Source of the DNA: Deltaproteobacteria bacterium
GTDB lineage: Bacteria > Myxococcota_A > UBA796 > CAJQPC01
Reading direction: 5' to 3'
Assembly (NCBI GenBank): GCA_016717595.1
Contig: JADKFE010000008.1
Location: forward strand, 1-64,000
Length of the DNA: 64,000 bases
Shown: positions 34,238-42,449 of the stretch, piece after piece
Position numbering within the stretch: position 1 is the first letter of the stretch
How the letters are laid out: each line of letters begins with the position of its first letter
Position numbers and translations under genes: made by a program
Notes under the pieces: model-generated
Database searches by the model: none
What the model saw: the letters and a program-made list of their open reading frames with translations, nothing else
Told to the model about the DNA's origin: nothing

Positions 34238-35013
34238 GCCTCGGCGTCTCCATCGCCGCCTTGATGCGCGCGTCGTTGTTGACCACGATGCGGTACCGCG
34301 CGAGCTTTGTCGGCGAGGCCGTCATGGCTGTCGCCTGGGCGGCTTGGACCACGGCGCCGCTGTTTGTGGTGTTTGACCAGGCCCCCACCCTCGCCGGGTG
34401 GACGGCGGACGAGGCCCTGGCCGTCGTCGGCTTCTTCATCATCGCCCAAGGGGTGCTGGAGGCCCTGGTTGACCCCAACCTGCGCGCCGTCGTGGAGCAC
34501 GTCCGCCAAGGCACCTTCGACTTCGTGCTGCTCAAGCCCCTCGACGCCCAGCTCTACGTGAGCCTGCACCGCACCGAGCCGCTGAAGCTCGTGCATTGCC
34601 TCGTGGGGATCGGCGTCGTCGGCTACGCGGCGGACGCGGTCAACGCCGGGCCCGTGGAGCTGCTCTCGGCGACGCTGTTGATGCTCGCCGGGCTCACGCT
34701 CTTGCACAGCCTCTGGACGGTGGTGGTCTCCAGCGCCTTCTTCTTCGTGAAGGTCGACAACCTCTCGTGGCTGATCCGCGCCGGGCTCGACGCCGGGCGC
34801 TGGCCGGTGTCCCTCTACCGGGGCTTGGTGCGTTTTGTGCTCACCTTCGTGCTGCCCATCGGCCTGGTGACGACCTACCCGGCCTTGGCCCTGCGCGGAG
34901 AGCTCAAGCCCTCCACGGGGCTCGGCGCCATGGTGATCGCGGTGATCTTCGCGGGCGTGGCCCGCATCGCCTGGACCCAGTCCCTTCGCCGTTACAGCAG
35001 CGCGAGCAGCTAA
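34234..35013 (+). CDS. ABC-2 family permease, second subunit
   Basis: A 259-residue membrane protein that starts at TTG 34234, overlapping the previous stop (TTGA). Six hydrophobic helices are seen. The loop VVEHVRQGTFDFVLLKPLDAQLYVS matches the turn GTLDFVLLKPLDAQF of DUF990-type proteins, and the first helix MRYRASFVGEAVMAVAWAAWTTAPLFVVF is also typical. It pairs with the permease before it and the ATPase at 32493. The convergent SDR gene ends eight bases beyond its stop. Confidence 0.87.
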   Translation: MSLGVSIAALMRASLLTTMRYRASFVGEAVMAVAWAAWTTAPLFVVFDQAPTLAGWTADEALAVVGFFIIAQGVLEALVDPNLRAVVEHVRQGTFDFVLLKPLDAQLYVSLHRTEPLKLVHCLVGIGVVGYAADAVNAGPVELLSATLLMLAGLTLLHSLWTVVVSSAFFFVKVDNLSWLIRAGLDAGRWPVSLYRGLVRFVLTFVLPIGLVTTYPALALRGELKPSTGLGAMVIAVIFAGVARIAWTQSLRRYSSASS

Positions 35014-35021
35014 CGACGCGC

Positions 35022-35783
35022 TTACGACGCGAGGTAGCCGCCATCGACGGCGAAGATCTGGCCCGTGGTGTAGGCCGACTCGTCGCTGAGCAGGTGAACG
35101 ACGACGCCCGCGACCTCTTCAGGCTGGCCCACCCGGCCCATCGCCGTGCGGTCGGTGTATTGCCGCAGGATCTCCGGGGACTCGGTCATCGCCGCGGCGA
35201 AGCGGGTGTCGATGAGGCCCGGCGTGACGCAGTTCACCCGAACGCCCGCCGAGCCCAGCTCCATCGCCAGGGTGCGGGTCATCGAGACCAAGGCGGCCTT
35301 GGTCATGCCGTAGGTGGCCTGAAACGGCGCGGCGCGTAGGCCGAGGATGCTGCTCACGTTGACGATGCTGCCCTTCTGCCCGGCGTCTACCCAGCGCCCG
35401 CCGACCTGGAGCGACAGCGCGAAGGGGCCCTTCACGTTGACCTCAAAGGTCTTGTCGAACGCCGCCCAGGGCGTCCCCAAGGCGGGGCCGAAGTAGGGGT
35501 TGGTGGCGGCGTTGTTCACCAGGCCGTCGAGGCCGCCAAAACGGCGCTCGGCCTCGTTCACCAGGGCCTCGACGGCGTCGAGCTGGCCGACGTGGCAGGG
35601 GAAGACCTCGGCCTCTCCGCCGCTGGCGCGGATGTGCTCGGCCACGGCGTCTAAGCCGGGCAGCTTTCGCGCCGCGAGCAGCACCCGCGCCCCTTCGGCC
35701 GCCGCGGCGATGGCGATGGCCGCGCCGATGCCCCGGCTCGCCCCCGTGATGAGCACCCGCTTGCCGTCTAGCCGCTTTGCCAC
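35022..35783 (-). CDS. Short-chain dehydrogenase/reductase (FabG-like)
   Basis: A 253-residue NAD(P)-dependent oxidoreductase with a Rossmann fold: VLITGASRGIGAAIAIAAAAEGARVLLAARK, the NNAATN motif after GGLDGLV, catalytic Ser in IVNVSSILGLRAAPFQ, Tyr-x-x-x-Lys in YGMTKAALVSMTRTLAMEL, and VNCVTPGLIDT. The C-terminal end AVDGGYLAS is standard. It starts at GTG 35783 with GGAGG six bases upstream; the longer upstream frame belongs to the antisense of another gene. Substrate is not determinable; the group includes 3-oxoacyl reductases and many others. Confidence 0.9.
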   Translation of the reverse strand: MAKRLDGKRVLITGASRGIGAAIAIAAAAEGARVLLAARKLPGLDAVAEHIRASGGEAEVFPCHVGQLDAVEALVNEAERRFGGLDGLVNNAATNPYFGPALGTPWAAFDKTFEVNVKGPFALSLQVGGRWVDAGQKGSIVNVSSILGLRAAPFQATYGMTKAALVSMTRTLAMELGSAGVRVNCVTPGLIDTRFAAAMTESPEILRQYTDRTAMGRVGQPEEVAGVVVHLLSDESAYTTGQIFAVDGGYLAS

Positions 35784-35849
35784 CGTGAACCTCCGTCGCT
35801 GCGCCAACGGGCGCCAACGCGCTATATCCCCCTCGCTGCTGGAGAGCTT

Positions 35850-37133
35850 ATGCCCCCCTTCGACGCGGTGACCGAGCGCGCGCTGCCCTCTCGGCAGGTG
35901 ACGAGCCTGCACCTCCTGCGCCACGGTGAGGTGGACACCGGCGGCGCGCGCCTCGCCTATGGGCACCTCGACCTGCCGCTCACCCTCAAAGGGGAGGCCG
36001 AGGGCGAGGCCCTGCGGCGGCATGTGCTGGAGCGCCTGCCCCGGCCCGATGGGGTGATCAGCTCCGACCTCTCCCGCTGCCGAGCCCTCGCCGAGCGCAT
36101 CGCCGCCGATCTGGACCTGCCCTTGTGGACCACCCCCGCCCTTCGTGAGCAGCAGATGGGCGCCTGGGAGGGCCGGTCGTGGGAGTCGCTCACCGCTGAA
36201 GATGAGCCCCGGATTCAGGCGTACTGGGCGGACTACCTCACCGCCGCGCCGCCGGGCGGGGAGTCCTTCGCTGAGCTCGCGGCCCGGGTCCAGAGCTTCT
36301 TCGATGAGCATCAAACAACGCTCGCCGGGCGTCGTTGGGTGGTCGTCACCCACATCGGCGTCATCCGCGCGATCTTGTGCCGCCAGCTCGGCCTGCCGCG
36401 CTCGGAGGCCTTACGCTTCGCCCCCGCGCGTGGGAGCCACACCCAGCTCCTCATCGCCGAGGCCGGGGCGGTGCTGGAGCAGCTCGGCGAGCGCCCGACC
36501 CCCGCCGCCGCGCGCCCCCAGCTCCGAGGCGCCCGGCCCCGCGTCGCCCTCTCCGGCAGCGCCGGGGTGGGAAAGAGCACGCTCGGCGCCGCCTTGGCCG
36601 AGCGCTGGGGGGTGCCGTTTCTCCCCGAGGGCATGCGCGCCCGCATTGAGGGGGGGCTCAAGCTCCATGATCTTGACCACGACCAGCTCCAAGCGCTCAT
36701 CGAGGAGCTGTGGGAAGAGCAGGCCGCCGCCGAGGCTGAGGCCGTCGCCCAGGCCGGCGGCTTCGTCGCCGACCGCTCGTCCATCGACTACGCGGCGTTT
36801 TACCTGCATTACGGCTTCACGACGGATCAGGCGCGCATCGGGCGCTTCTTTGAGCGGCTCATCTCCCACGCCCGAGGCTACGACGCGGTGCTCCTGTTGC
36901 CCCACGGCGTGCTCCCCCTCGTCGAGGACGGCGTGCGCTCGACGAACCCTTACATCCAGCTTCGATTTCAGGTGACCTTGGCTGGGCTCTTGCGCCACCA
37001 GCTCCCCGAAGATCGGCTGCTGATCATGCCGCCCCTGACGGCGTTGGAGGCCCGTTTGCGCTGGGCGGTCAGCCGTTGCACACCGGAAGATCCAAATCCT
37101 GCGCCCAAGCGTGAAACTTTCATTCGGGTGTAA
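35850..37133 (+). CDS. Fused histidine phosphatase and P-loop nucleotide kinase-like protein
   Basis: A 427-residue two-domain protein. Residues 18-210 form a histidine phosphatase (phosphoglycerate-mutase-like) with the RHG motif in LHLLRHGEVDT (His25), SSDLSRCRALAERIA, EQQMGAWEGRSWESL and the second catalytic His168 in VVVTHIGVIRAIL. This resembles the alpha-ribazole phosphatase/CobC group. Residues 230-420 form a P-loop domain: Walker A GSAGVGKST (236-244), then FLPEGMRARIEGG and FVADRSSIDYAAFYLHYGF, as in AAA_28/NadR-type kinases. The Ala/Pro linker lies at 214-230. The fusion suggests that it acts on both a phosphate ester and a nucleoside or nucleotide. No cobalamin or NAD genes lie nearby. 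GGAGAG precedes ATG 35850. Confidence 0.85.
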   Translation: MPPFDAVTERALPSRQVTSLHLLRHGEVDTGGARLAYGHLDLPLTLKGEAEGEALRRHVLERLPRPDGVISSDLSRCRALAERIAADLDLPLWTTPALREQQMGAWEGRSWESLTAEDEPRIQAYWADYLTAAPPGGESFAELAARVQSFFDEHQTTLAGRRWVVVTHIGVIRAILCRQLGLPRSEALRFAPARGSHTQLLIAEAGAVLEQLGERPTPAAARPQLRGARPRVALSGSAGVGKSTLGAALAERWGVPFLPEGMRARIEGGLKLHDLDHDQLQALIEELWEEQAAAEAEAVAQAGGFVADRSSIDYAAFYLHYGFTTDQARIGRFFERLISHARGYDAVLLLPHGVLPLVEDGVRSTNPYIQLRFQVTLAGLLRHQLPEDRLLIMPPLTALEARLRWAVSRCTPEDPNPAPKRETFIRV

Positions 37134-37324
37134 GGATAGTGTAATTTAGATTTAAGTTATTGAAATCAATTGATATTCAACGCAATCTTCTCAAAGAAAG
37201 CGTCGGCGACGGCGCAACCGACGCTTACACGGCAGTTAATTCTGCTTCCAAGTCAGTCAGAATCGTGCACGACCCCCACCCCATCTTCTCCCCAGAAGAT
37301 CAATCCCCCACGGAGACCCAGAGA
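37134..37324. promoter_or_regulatory. A/T-rich gap with palindrome and hairpin, HU promoter region
   Basis: A 191-base gap whose first 70 bases are strikingly A/T-rich for this genome. ATCAATTGAT (37165-37174) is a perfect palindrome flanked by TTGAA (37160-37164) and TTCAA (37176-37180). AAGCGTCGG/CCGACGCTT (37198-37226) forms a 9-base stem with an 11-base loop. It could end the upstream transcript or shape the HU leader. No exact -35/-10 pair is certain. Confidence 0.5.
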
Positions 37325-37618
37325 ATGAACAAGAAAGAGCTGGTGAACAAGCTGGCGAAGCAGACCGGTCTGACCCAGGCGAAGGCCATGGAGGTCGTCA
37401 ACGCCCTCTTTGAGGCCGAGAACGGCAAGGGCATCCTCACCCTGGAGCTGGAGTCCGGCCGCAAGGTCACCATCCCCGGCTTCGGCACCTTCGGCACCAA
37501 GGTCCGCGCCGCCCGCGTCGGCGTGAACCCCACCACGAAGGACCGCATCCAGATCGCCCCCAAGAAGTACGCCTTCTTCCGCCCGGGCAAGAACCTCCGC
37601 GAGCTGGTTGAGGCCTGA
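37325..37618 (+). CDS. HU family DNA-binding protein
   Basis: A 97-residue histone-like protein that bends and compacts DNA. It has the HU/IHF fold: MNKKELVNKLAKQTGLTQAKAMEVVNALFE (helix-turn-helix dimer core), ESGRKVTIPGFGTFGTKVR (with the GFGTF strand), and the arm and C-terminal part NPTTKDRIQIAPKKYAFFRPGKNLRELV. HU usually has RNPQTGE in the arm; here GVNPTTKD keeps the Asn-Pro that intercalates DNA. ATG 37325 starts the family sequence; upstream in-frame codons lie in the A/T-rich leader and are not expected to be translated. It is followed 136 bases later by the PHA-system gene. Confidence 0.93.
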   Translation: MNKKELVNKLAKQTGLTQAKAMEVVNALFEAENGKGILTLELESGRKVTIPGFGTFGTKVRAARVGVNPTTKDRIQIAPKKYAFFRPGKNLRELVEA

Positions 37619-37754
37619 TTCGGCCTCGCGGCGCGGGCCTTCACGGTTCGCGCCGCGCCATCTTCAACGCTCGCCGCGCCACGACTCGCGCGGTGAGCGT
37701 GCTATGGTCTTCGGTGTTCAGCCTGAACGCTGCCCTCACCCTCGGAGACCCTCT

Positions 37755-38069
37755 ATGAAGCGCGCTTTCCCCCACGGGCTGACCCACGAGCTCGCCCGCG
37801 AAGTCACCCGCAAGGCCCTAGACTCCTACCGCCAGCGGTTCTCGGACTTTAAGCCCGAGGGTGAGTGGACCAGCGCCGACCACGCGACGGTGAAGTTCCA
37901 CGCGGCCGGGACGACGTTCAACGGCGCCGTGAACGTTCACAAAGAGACCATCGACCTTGAGCTCGATGTGCCCTTCTTTATGCGGCCCTTCGAGAAGAAG
38001 GCCATCGACGTGATCGAGGCCGAGATCAACCAGTGGATCGCCAAGGCCAAACGCGGCGAGCTGGGCTGA
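37755..38069 (+). CDS. Polyhydroxyalkanoate granule/system family protein (PHA_gran_rgn-like)
   Basis: A 104-residue soluble protein: LTHELAREVTRKALDSYRQRFSDFKPEGEWTSADHATVKFHAAGTTFNGAVNVHKETIDLELDVPFFMRPFEKKAIDVIEAEINQWIA. The core (ATVKF...G.V.V....I.LE.DVPF..RPF..KA....I..E...W) matches the family annotated as putative polyhydroxyalkanoic acid system protein, found also in genomes without PHA genes. Its biochemical role is not known. GGAG precedes ATG 37755. Its TGA directly abuts the TCA (stop complement) of the convergent sulfatase gene. Confidence 0.75.
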   Translation: MKRAFPHGLTHELAREVTRKALDSYRQRFSDFKPEGEWTSADHATVKFHAAGTTFNGAVNVHKETIDLELDVPFFMRPFEKKAIDVIEAEINQWIAKAKRGELG

Positions 38070-40352
38070 TCAGGGGCTCGTGCGCGCCCGCAGCGCCTGG
38101 GCCTCGGCGAACACTCGCTCCGCCGTGGCCCGATCGCCCTGCTTGGCCAGGATGTTCGCGTGCAGGAGCAGCACGTAGGGGTGCTCTGGCGCCTGGGCCA
38201 AGGCCGGGGCGAGGGCCTCGGCGGCGAGGCCGTAGTCGCCCATGTTGAAGTAGGCCTGGGCGAGCGCCCGGCGAAGCTCGACGTCCTCCGGCACAAATCC
38301 TAAGGCCGCGCTGTACTCGGCGGCGGCCTCCTCCCACTCCTCCAAGGCCATGTGGGCGTGGGCCAAGGCGACGCGGCTGGGGAGCGACGCCGGGAAGCTG
38401 TCTAGCTCCGCGCGCAAGTGCGCGACCGCCGCCCGGTGGTCTCCACGACTGACCGCCATCATGCCCAGCAGGTGTCGCACCTGGGGGCGCGGGACGGCGT
38501 CGCTGAGGCTCTGCACCAGCAGGGGCTCGCCGGCCTCGGGCTCGCCGCCCAAGGAGAGCAGCACGCCGACCTGGGCCTGGGCGTTGGGATCCGTCGGGTC
38601 GGCGTCAAGCCAGGCCTGGGTGAGCGTGAGGGCCTCGCCCGCGCGGCCGAGATCCCGCAAGAGCTGCACGAGCAGGCCCCGGGCGACGTCGTCCTCGGGC
38701 ACCTGCACCAGCACGCGCTGAACCTCCGCCAAGGCGTCGTCGAGGCGGCCCATCCCGGCGAGGGCCTGGGCGTAGTTGGTGCGGAGGATCGCCGAGTCCG
38801 GCGTGCGGTTGAGCGCGTCTTCGTACACCGCCAAGGCCTCGGGCATCCGGCCCTGAGCGCGCAGGGCCACGGCGAGCTGACCCCGGGCCTCGGCGAGCTC
38901 GGGGAAGCGGCTGAGCACCTCACGCAAGAGCCGCTCGGCCTCGGGCGCGCCGCCGGGGGTCTGGAGGAGCTGGCCGACCTGCTCAAGCTGCCGGAGCAAG
39001 GGCAGCTCATCTTTGGCGTCGATGGTGGGCAAGGCCGCGCCGGTGGGGTCGGCGCCGCCGGTGACGTAGCCCAAGGCCGCGAGCTGGGCGCTCATCTCGG
39101 GGGCCAAGGCGAGGCGCTCGGCGGACTCCTCTTTGGCGCGGATCTCCACGAGCGCGGCGCGCAGCCGGGCGACGTCCTCAGGCCGGGCGGCGGCGAGGTT
39201 CTGGGTCTCGCCGGGGTCTGCCCGCAGGTCAAACAGCCGGGGGTTTGGGGTGTCCATGAGCTTGAGGTCGCCCTGGGCCACGGCGAGCTCGGGGTGAAAG
39301 CCGAAGCGCTGGTAGACCGACCAGGCCTCTAGGTAGACCGGCGCGCGGTTGAGGGCCTCACCACGAAGGGCGGGGCTGAGATCGACGCCGTCGAGGGTGG
39401 GATCGGGGGGCAGGCCGAGGAGGCCCATCGCCGTGGGGGTGACGTCAACGCCGCTCACCGCGCCTTGGACCACGACGCCTTGGGCGAGGGGCGCCGCCGG
39501 GCGGGCGATGAGGGGCACTCGCGCGGTGCCATCAAAGAGGAAGGTGCCGTGGTCACGCTCGCCGTGGTCATCTTGCAGCGCCTCGCCGTGGTCGCCGATG
39601 ACGATCCAGGCCGCGCCGGCGGGGCCCGCGACCCGATCCACCACGGCCTGCAGCCGCGCGATCTCGGCGTCCATCGCGGCGATCTCCCCGTCGTAAGGGC
39701 GCCCCTCGTGCTGCTCTTTGAAAGGGCTCGGCGGGTCGTACGGCGCGTGGGCGTCAAAGAGGTGGACCCACAAGAAGAACGGCGCGTCCGAGGGCGCCTC
39801 CAGCCAGCGGATCGCGTCGTCGATGACCTCCTTCGCCGGGCGCTCACGGCCCCAGCGACCCTTTTCACCGGCCTCGGCGCGCACGTCGTCGAGGTACACG
39901 TCAAAGCCTTGGTCCAGATTCCAGATGCGGGTGGTCACAAAGGCCGAGAGGCTCGCCCCGGTGCGCCAGCCTTGGGCCTGTAGGCGCTCGGCGAGGGTGA
40001 CGAAGCGGTCGGGGAGCACGGCGTCGCCGTTGTTGTGAACGCCGTGGCGGGTGGGGTAGACGCCGCTGAGCATCGAGGCGTGGGAGGGCGTGGTGAGCGG
40101 CACGACGGCGTACGCCCGGTCAAACCGCGCGCCTTGGGCGGCGAGGCCGTCGATGGTCGGGGTTCGGGCGAGGCTGTGCCCATAGGCCCCGATGCGGTCG
40201 GCGCGGGTGGTGTCGAGGGTGATGAGCACCAACGACGGGCGCGGCGCGCTGAGCTCCTTCGACCGGGGCTCGGCCCCGCAGCCAACGAGCAGAGACGCGG
40301 TGACGACGGGGAGCAGCGCCAAAAGACGCGGGACCGGACGGGACATTGCCAT
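38070..40352 (-). CDS. Sulfatase-like lipoprotein with TPR domain
   Basis: A 760-residue lipoprotein (lipobox LLVGC). Residues 45-330 form an alkaline-phosphatase-superfamily sulfatase domain: LVLITLDTTRADRIGAYG (metal Asp pair), TTPSHASMLSGVYPTRHGV, VIGDHGEALQDDHGERDHG. In the classical formylglycine sulfatase motif C/S-x-P-x-R the Cys/Ser would become the nucleophile. Here the sequence is TTPSHASML, so Thr or Ser takes that place and it is not a classical formylglycine enzyme. Residues 440-755 hold at least seven TPR units (GEALTLTQAWLDADPTDPNAQAQVGVLLS and similar). It may act on phosphate or sulfate esters in the envelope while binding partners by TPR. ATG 40352 is chosen; ATG 40346 is equally possible. 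Confidence 0.82.
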   Translation of the reverse strand: MAMSRPVPRLLALLPVVTASLLVGCGAEPRSKELSAPRPSLVLITLDTTRADRIGAYGHSLARTPTIDGLAAQGARFDRAYAVVPLTTPSHASMLSGVYPTRHGVHNNGDAVLPDRFVTLAERLQAQGWRTGASLSAFVTTRIWNLDQGFDVYLDDVRAEAGEKGRWGRERPAKEVIDDAIRWLEAPSDAPFFLWVHLFDAHAPYDPPSPFKEQHEGRPYDGEIAAMDAEIARLQAVVDRVAGPAGAAWIVIGDHGEALQDDHGERDHGTFLFDGTARVPLIARPAAPLAQGVVVQGAVSGVDVTPTAMGLLGLPPDPTLDGVDLSPALRGEALNRAPVYLEAWSVYQRFGFHPELAVAQGDLKLMDTPNPRLFDLRADPGETQNLAAARPEDVARLRAALVEIRAKEESAERLALAPEMSAQLAALGYVTGGADPTGAALPTIDAKDELPLLRQLEQVGQLLQTPGGAPEAERLLREVLSRFPELAEARGQLAVALRAQGRMPEALAVYEDALNRTPDSAILRTNYAQALAGMGRLDDALAEVQRVLVQVPEDDVARGLLVQLLRDLGRAGEALTLTQAWLDADPTDPNAQAQVGVLLSLGGEPEAGEPLLVQSLSDAVPRPQVRHLLGMMAVSRGDHRAAVAHLRAELDSFPASLPSRVALAHAHMALEEWEEAAAEYSAALGFVPEDVELRRALAQAYFNMGDYGLAAEALAPALAQAPEHPYVLLLHANILAKQGDRATAERVFAEAQALRARTSP

Positions 40353-40397
40353 GAACCTCACGAGCCGTTACCCGGGGCGCACCTCCTCGGGGTGACC

Positions 40398-41606
40398 ATG
40401 CGCGTCGGGATGACCCAGACCATGACCCGTATCCTGCGCGTCGCCCTCGCGCCGCGCGTGCTTCTGCTCTGCGCGCTCGGCCTCAGCGCGGCGGCGGCGC
40501 TCACGCCCCCCGACGTGCTCGCCCAAGAGGAGCCCAAGGGCCCTCGGCGTGGACCGGGGATGCAGGGCGCGGGCCCCCGCGGCGGAGGCCCCAACGGCGG
40601 GCGGCGTGGCGGCGGGCCTCGGGCCGCTCAAGGTGTGCGGGTGGGTCAAGGGGTGCCGGCGCTGCCGGGCGGGCCCAAGGCGTCAAACCCCGATCTTGAG
40701 CAAGACGACCCCTCTGAGCTCGATCTCCCCAAAGCGCCGGCCAACGGCCTCTTCACCCTGATGACGAACATGCGCCAGGGCTTCAACCGCATGGCGATGG
40801 CCGAGGCCCGGGGCCTGCTCGCCGAGCGCCCCGACGATGAAGAGCTGCACACGCTGCTGGGCATCGCCCTCGCCCGAGAGGGTCACTTCAACGACGCGCT
40901 GCCCGAGTTCGTCTTTGGTCTGGGCTCCAGACAATACGAGCGCGAGGGCATGTACGAGCACGCCAACACCCTACGGTTCTTGGGCCGGGGCCACGAGGCG
41001 GCGGCGCTGCGCCTCTCTCGGCTGGTCACCGAGTCGGGCGAAGACGAAGACCTGCGCATCTACACCGAGGCCGCCCGTGACCTGCGCTACGCCGGGGACA
41101 CCGTCGGCGCCAAGGCCCTGCTCGACGAGGTGATGGCGCTCTACCCCGGCGCGGTGCTGCCCATCGCGCTCTACGGGGACATCCTCCTCGACGAGGGAGA
41201 TGTAGACGGCGCCTACTTCCACCTGTTCTTGGCCAACCGGATCACGAAGGACAGCCCCCAGGTGCAGATCCTGCGGGTGCGCCTGTTGCTCGCTGAAGAG
41301 GACACCGAGAGCGCGATGCTGCTGCTGAACAAGCTGCGGCGCTCCTACCAACGGAACGACGAGATCGCCGGGCTGCGCGCCGAGGCGCTCCTGCAGGCGG
41401 GCGACCCCGACACGGCGCTGGCGTACCTGAGCCTCAAACGTTGGGCTCGGCGGGGAGATCCACAGCTCCTCGCCCGCCGTCTGCGCGCGTTAAACACCCT
41501 CGGAGAGCACGCCGAGGCCAAGCTCTTGATGGCCCACCTGCTCAGCATCTACCCCCACGACCGCGAGGTTCAGCGCGCCGTGGCCGAGGTGCGCGGGGGT
41601 CGCTGA
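40398..41606 (+). CDS. Exported TPR protein
   Basis: A 402-residue protein. A signal peptide (about 13-42, LAPRVLLLCALGLSAAAALTPPDVLAQ, with the likely cut after VLAQ) is followed by a low-complexity Gly/Arg-rich region (about 48-90). From about 115 to the end come tetratricopeptide-like helical repeats, for example LLAERPDDEELHTLLGIALAREGHFNDALPEF and ALLDEVMALYPGAVLPIALYGDILLDEGDVDGAYFHLFLA. Proteins of this type scaffold complexes in the periplasm or at the surface. The TGA overlaps the fpg start (TGATG), so it is co-translated with the glycosylase; a functional link between them is not evident. Confidence 0.8.
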   Translation: MRVGMTQTMTRILRVALAPRVLLLCALGLSAAAALTPPDVLAQEEPKGPRRGPGMQGAGPRGGGPNGGRRGGGPRAAQGVRVGQGVPALPGGPKASNPDLEQDDPSELDLPKAPANGLFTLMTNMRQGFNRMAMAEARGLLAERPDDEELHTLLGIALAREGHFNDALPEFVFGLGSRQYEREGMYEHANTLRFLGRGHEAAALRLSRLVTESGEDEDLRIYTEAARDLRYAGDTVGAKALLDEVMALYPGAVLPIALYGDILLDEGDVDGAYFHLFLANRITKDSPQVQILRVRLLLAEEDTESAMLLLNKLRRSYQRNDEIAGLRAEALLQAGDPDTALAYLSLKRWARRGDPQLLARRLRALNTLGEHAEAKLLMAHLLSIYPHDREVQRAVAEVRGGR

Positions 41607-42385
41607 TGCCGGAGCTCACCGAGGTAGAGGCCTTCGCCCGGGCGATGACCCGCTGGTGTGGTGGCCGCAAGGTCACGGCGTTGAGGCTCCTCGACCCAAC
41701 GGTACAACACACGGTCGAGCGTGACGTCCTGGGCATGACCGTGCGGAGTGTGGGGCGCCGGGGCAAACACCTGATCCTCAGCCTCGACGACGCCGAGCTG
41801 ATGATTCACCTGCGCATGACCGGCCAGCTCCTCCCCGGCGAAGGCGCCGCGTTTGTGCGGTTTGTGCTGCATGTTCAGGACGCCGCCCCGGTGCAGCTCA
41901 TCGATCCGCGGCGCCTCGCGGAGCTGCATGTCCTGGCCCCAGGCGGCGCCGCGAGGCGGCTTCAAGGTCTGGGCGACGAGCCCTACCCCGAGCTTCACCC
42001 CGGGCTGTGGTGGCAGACGCGCCTGGGACACACCCGCCGCCCCCTCAAGGCCGCGCTCATGGACCAGGCCCTCGTCGCCGGGCTGGGCAACATCGCGGCC
42101 TCCGAGATCCTCTGGCGGGCAAAGCTCCACCCGACCCGCGCGGCGAACACCCTCACCGAGCCTGAGTGGTCCGCCCTGGCCGCGGCCGTGCATGGGTTTT
42201 TACACGCGCTGATGAGCACCCAAGATCCAGAGCGGCTCGTGTACATCCACCGCGGCGGTGAGAACCCGTTCTCGGTGTACCAGCGGACGCGCTGCCCACG
42301 CTGTGAGGGCGCGCTGGCTCGCCTCACCCAGCAGGCGCGCTCGACCTATCTCTGCCCACGATGCCAGCCCGCGCCCCTGGGCTAG
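41606..42385 (+). CDS. mutM: Formamidopyrimidine-DNA glycosylase family protein
   Basis: A 259-residue base-excision repair enzyme of the Fpg/Nei family. The catalytic N-terminus reads MPELTEVEAF: Pro2 (Schiff base), Glu3 and Glu6 are kept, but position 5 is Thr where Fpg normally has Pro (MPELPEVE). Lys in GRRGKHLIL and the helix-two-turn-helix VAGLGNIAASEILWRAKLHPTRAANTL are normal. The C-terminal zinc finger has Cys-x2-Cys...Cys-x2-Cys (CPRCEGA, YLCPRC). Fpg removes oxidised purines; the family fit is clear but the exact substrate could be Fpg- or Nei-like. It starts one base inside the previous stop. Confidence 0.87.
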   Translation: MPELTEVEAFARAMTRWCGGRKVTALRLLDPTVQHTVERDVLGMTVRSVGRRGKHLILSLDDAELMIHLRMTGQLLPGEGAAFVRFVLHVQDAAPVQLIDPRRLAELHVLAPGGAARRLQGLGDEPYPELHPGLWWQTRLGHTRRPLKAALMDQALVAGLGNIAASEILWRAKLHPTRAANTLTEPEWSALAAAVHGFLHALMSTQDPERLVYIHRGGENPFSVYQRTRCPRCEGALARLTQQARSTYLCPRCQPAPLG

Positions 42386-42415
42386 GGGACCATGGGCTGA
42401 GCGGAGGCGGCACGC

Positions 42416-42421
42416 TATACT
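42416..42421 (+). promoter_or_regulatory. Likely -10 box (TATACT) before the acyltransferase gene
   Basis: TATACT lies 29 bases upstream of ATG 42450, within the 64-base gap after fpg. No good -35 box accompanies it. Confidence 0.35.
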
Positions 42422-42449
42422 CTGGGGGCCCCAACTCCCAAGCGCCGTC

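Noticed and set aside
35850..36480. Phosphatase domain considered as evidence for a cobalamin gene cluster
   Set aside because: No other cobalamin genes are present in the window, and the protein has an extra P-loop domain.
37160..37324. N-terminal extension of HU into the upstream leader
   Set aside because: The extension is encoded by the A/T-rich palindromic region, has no family similarity, and HU starts at MNKKELVNK.
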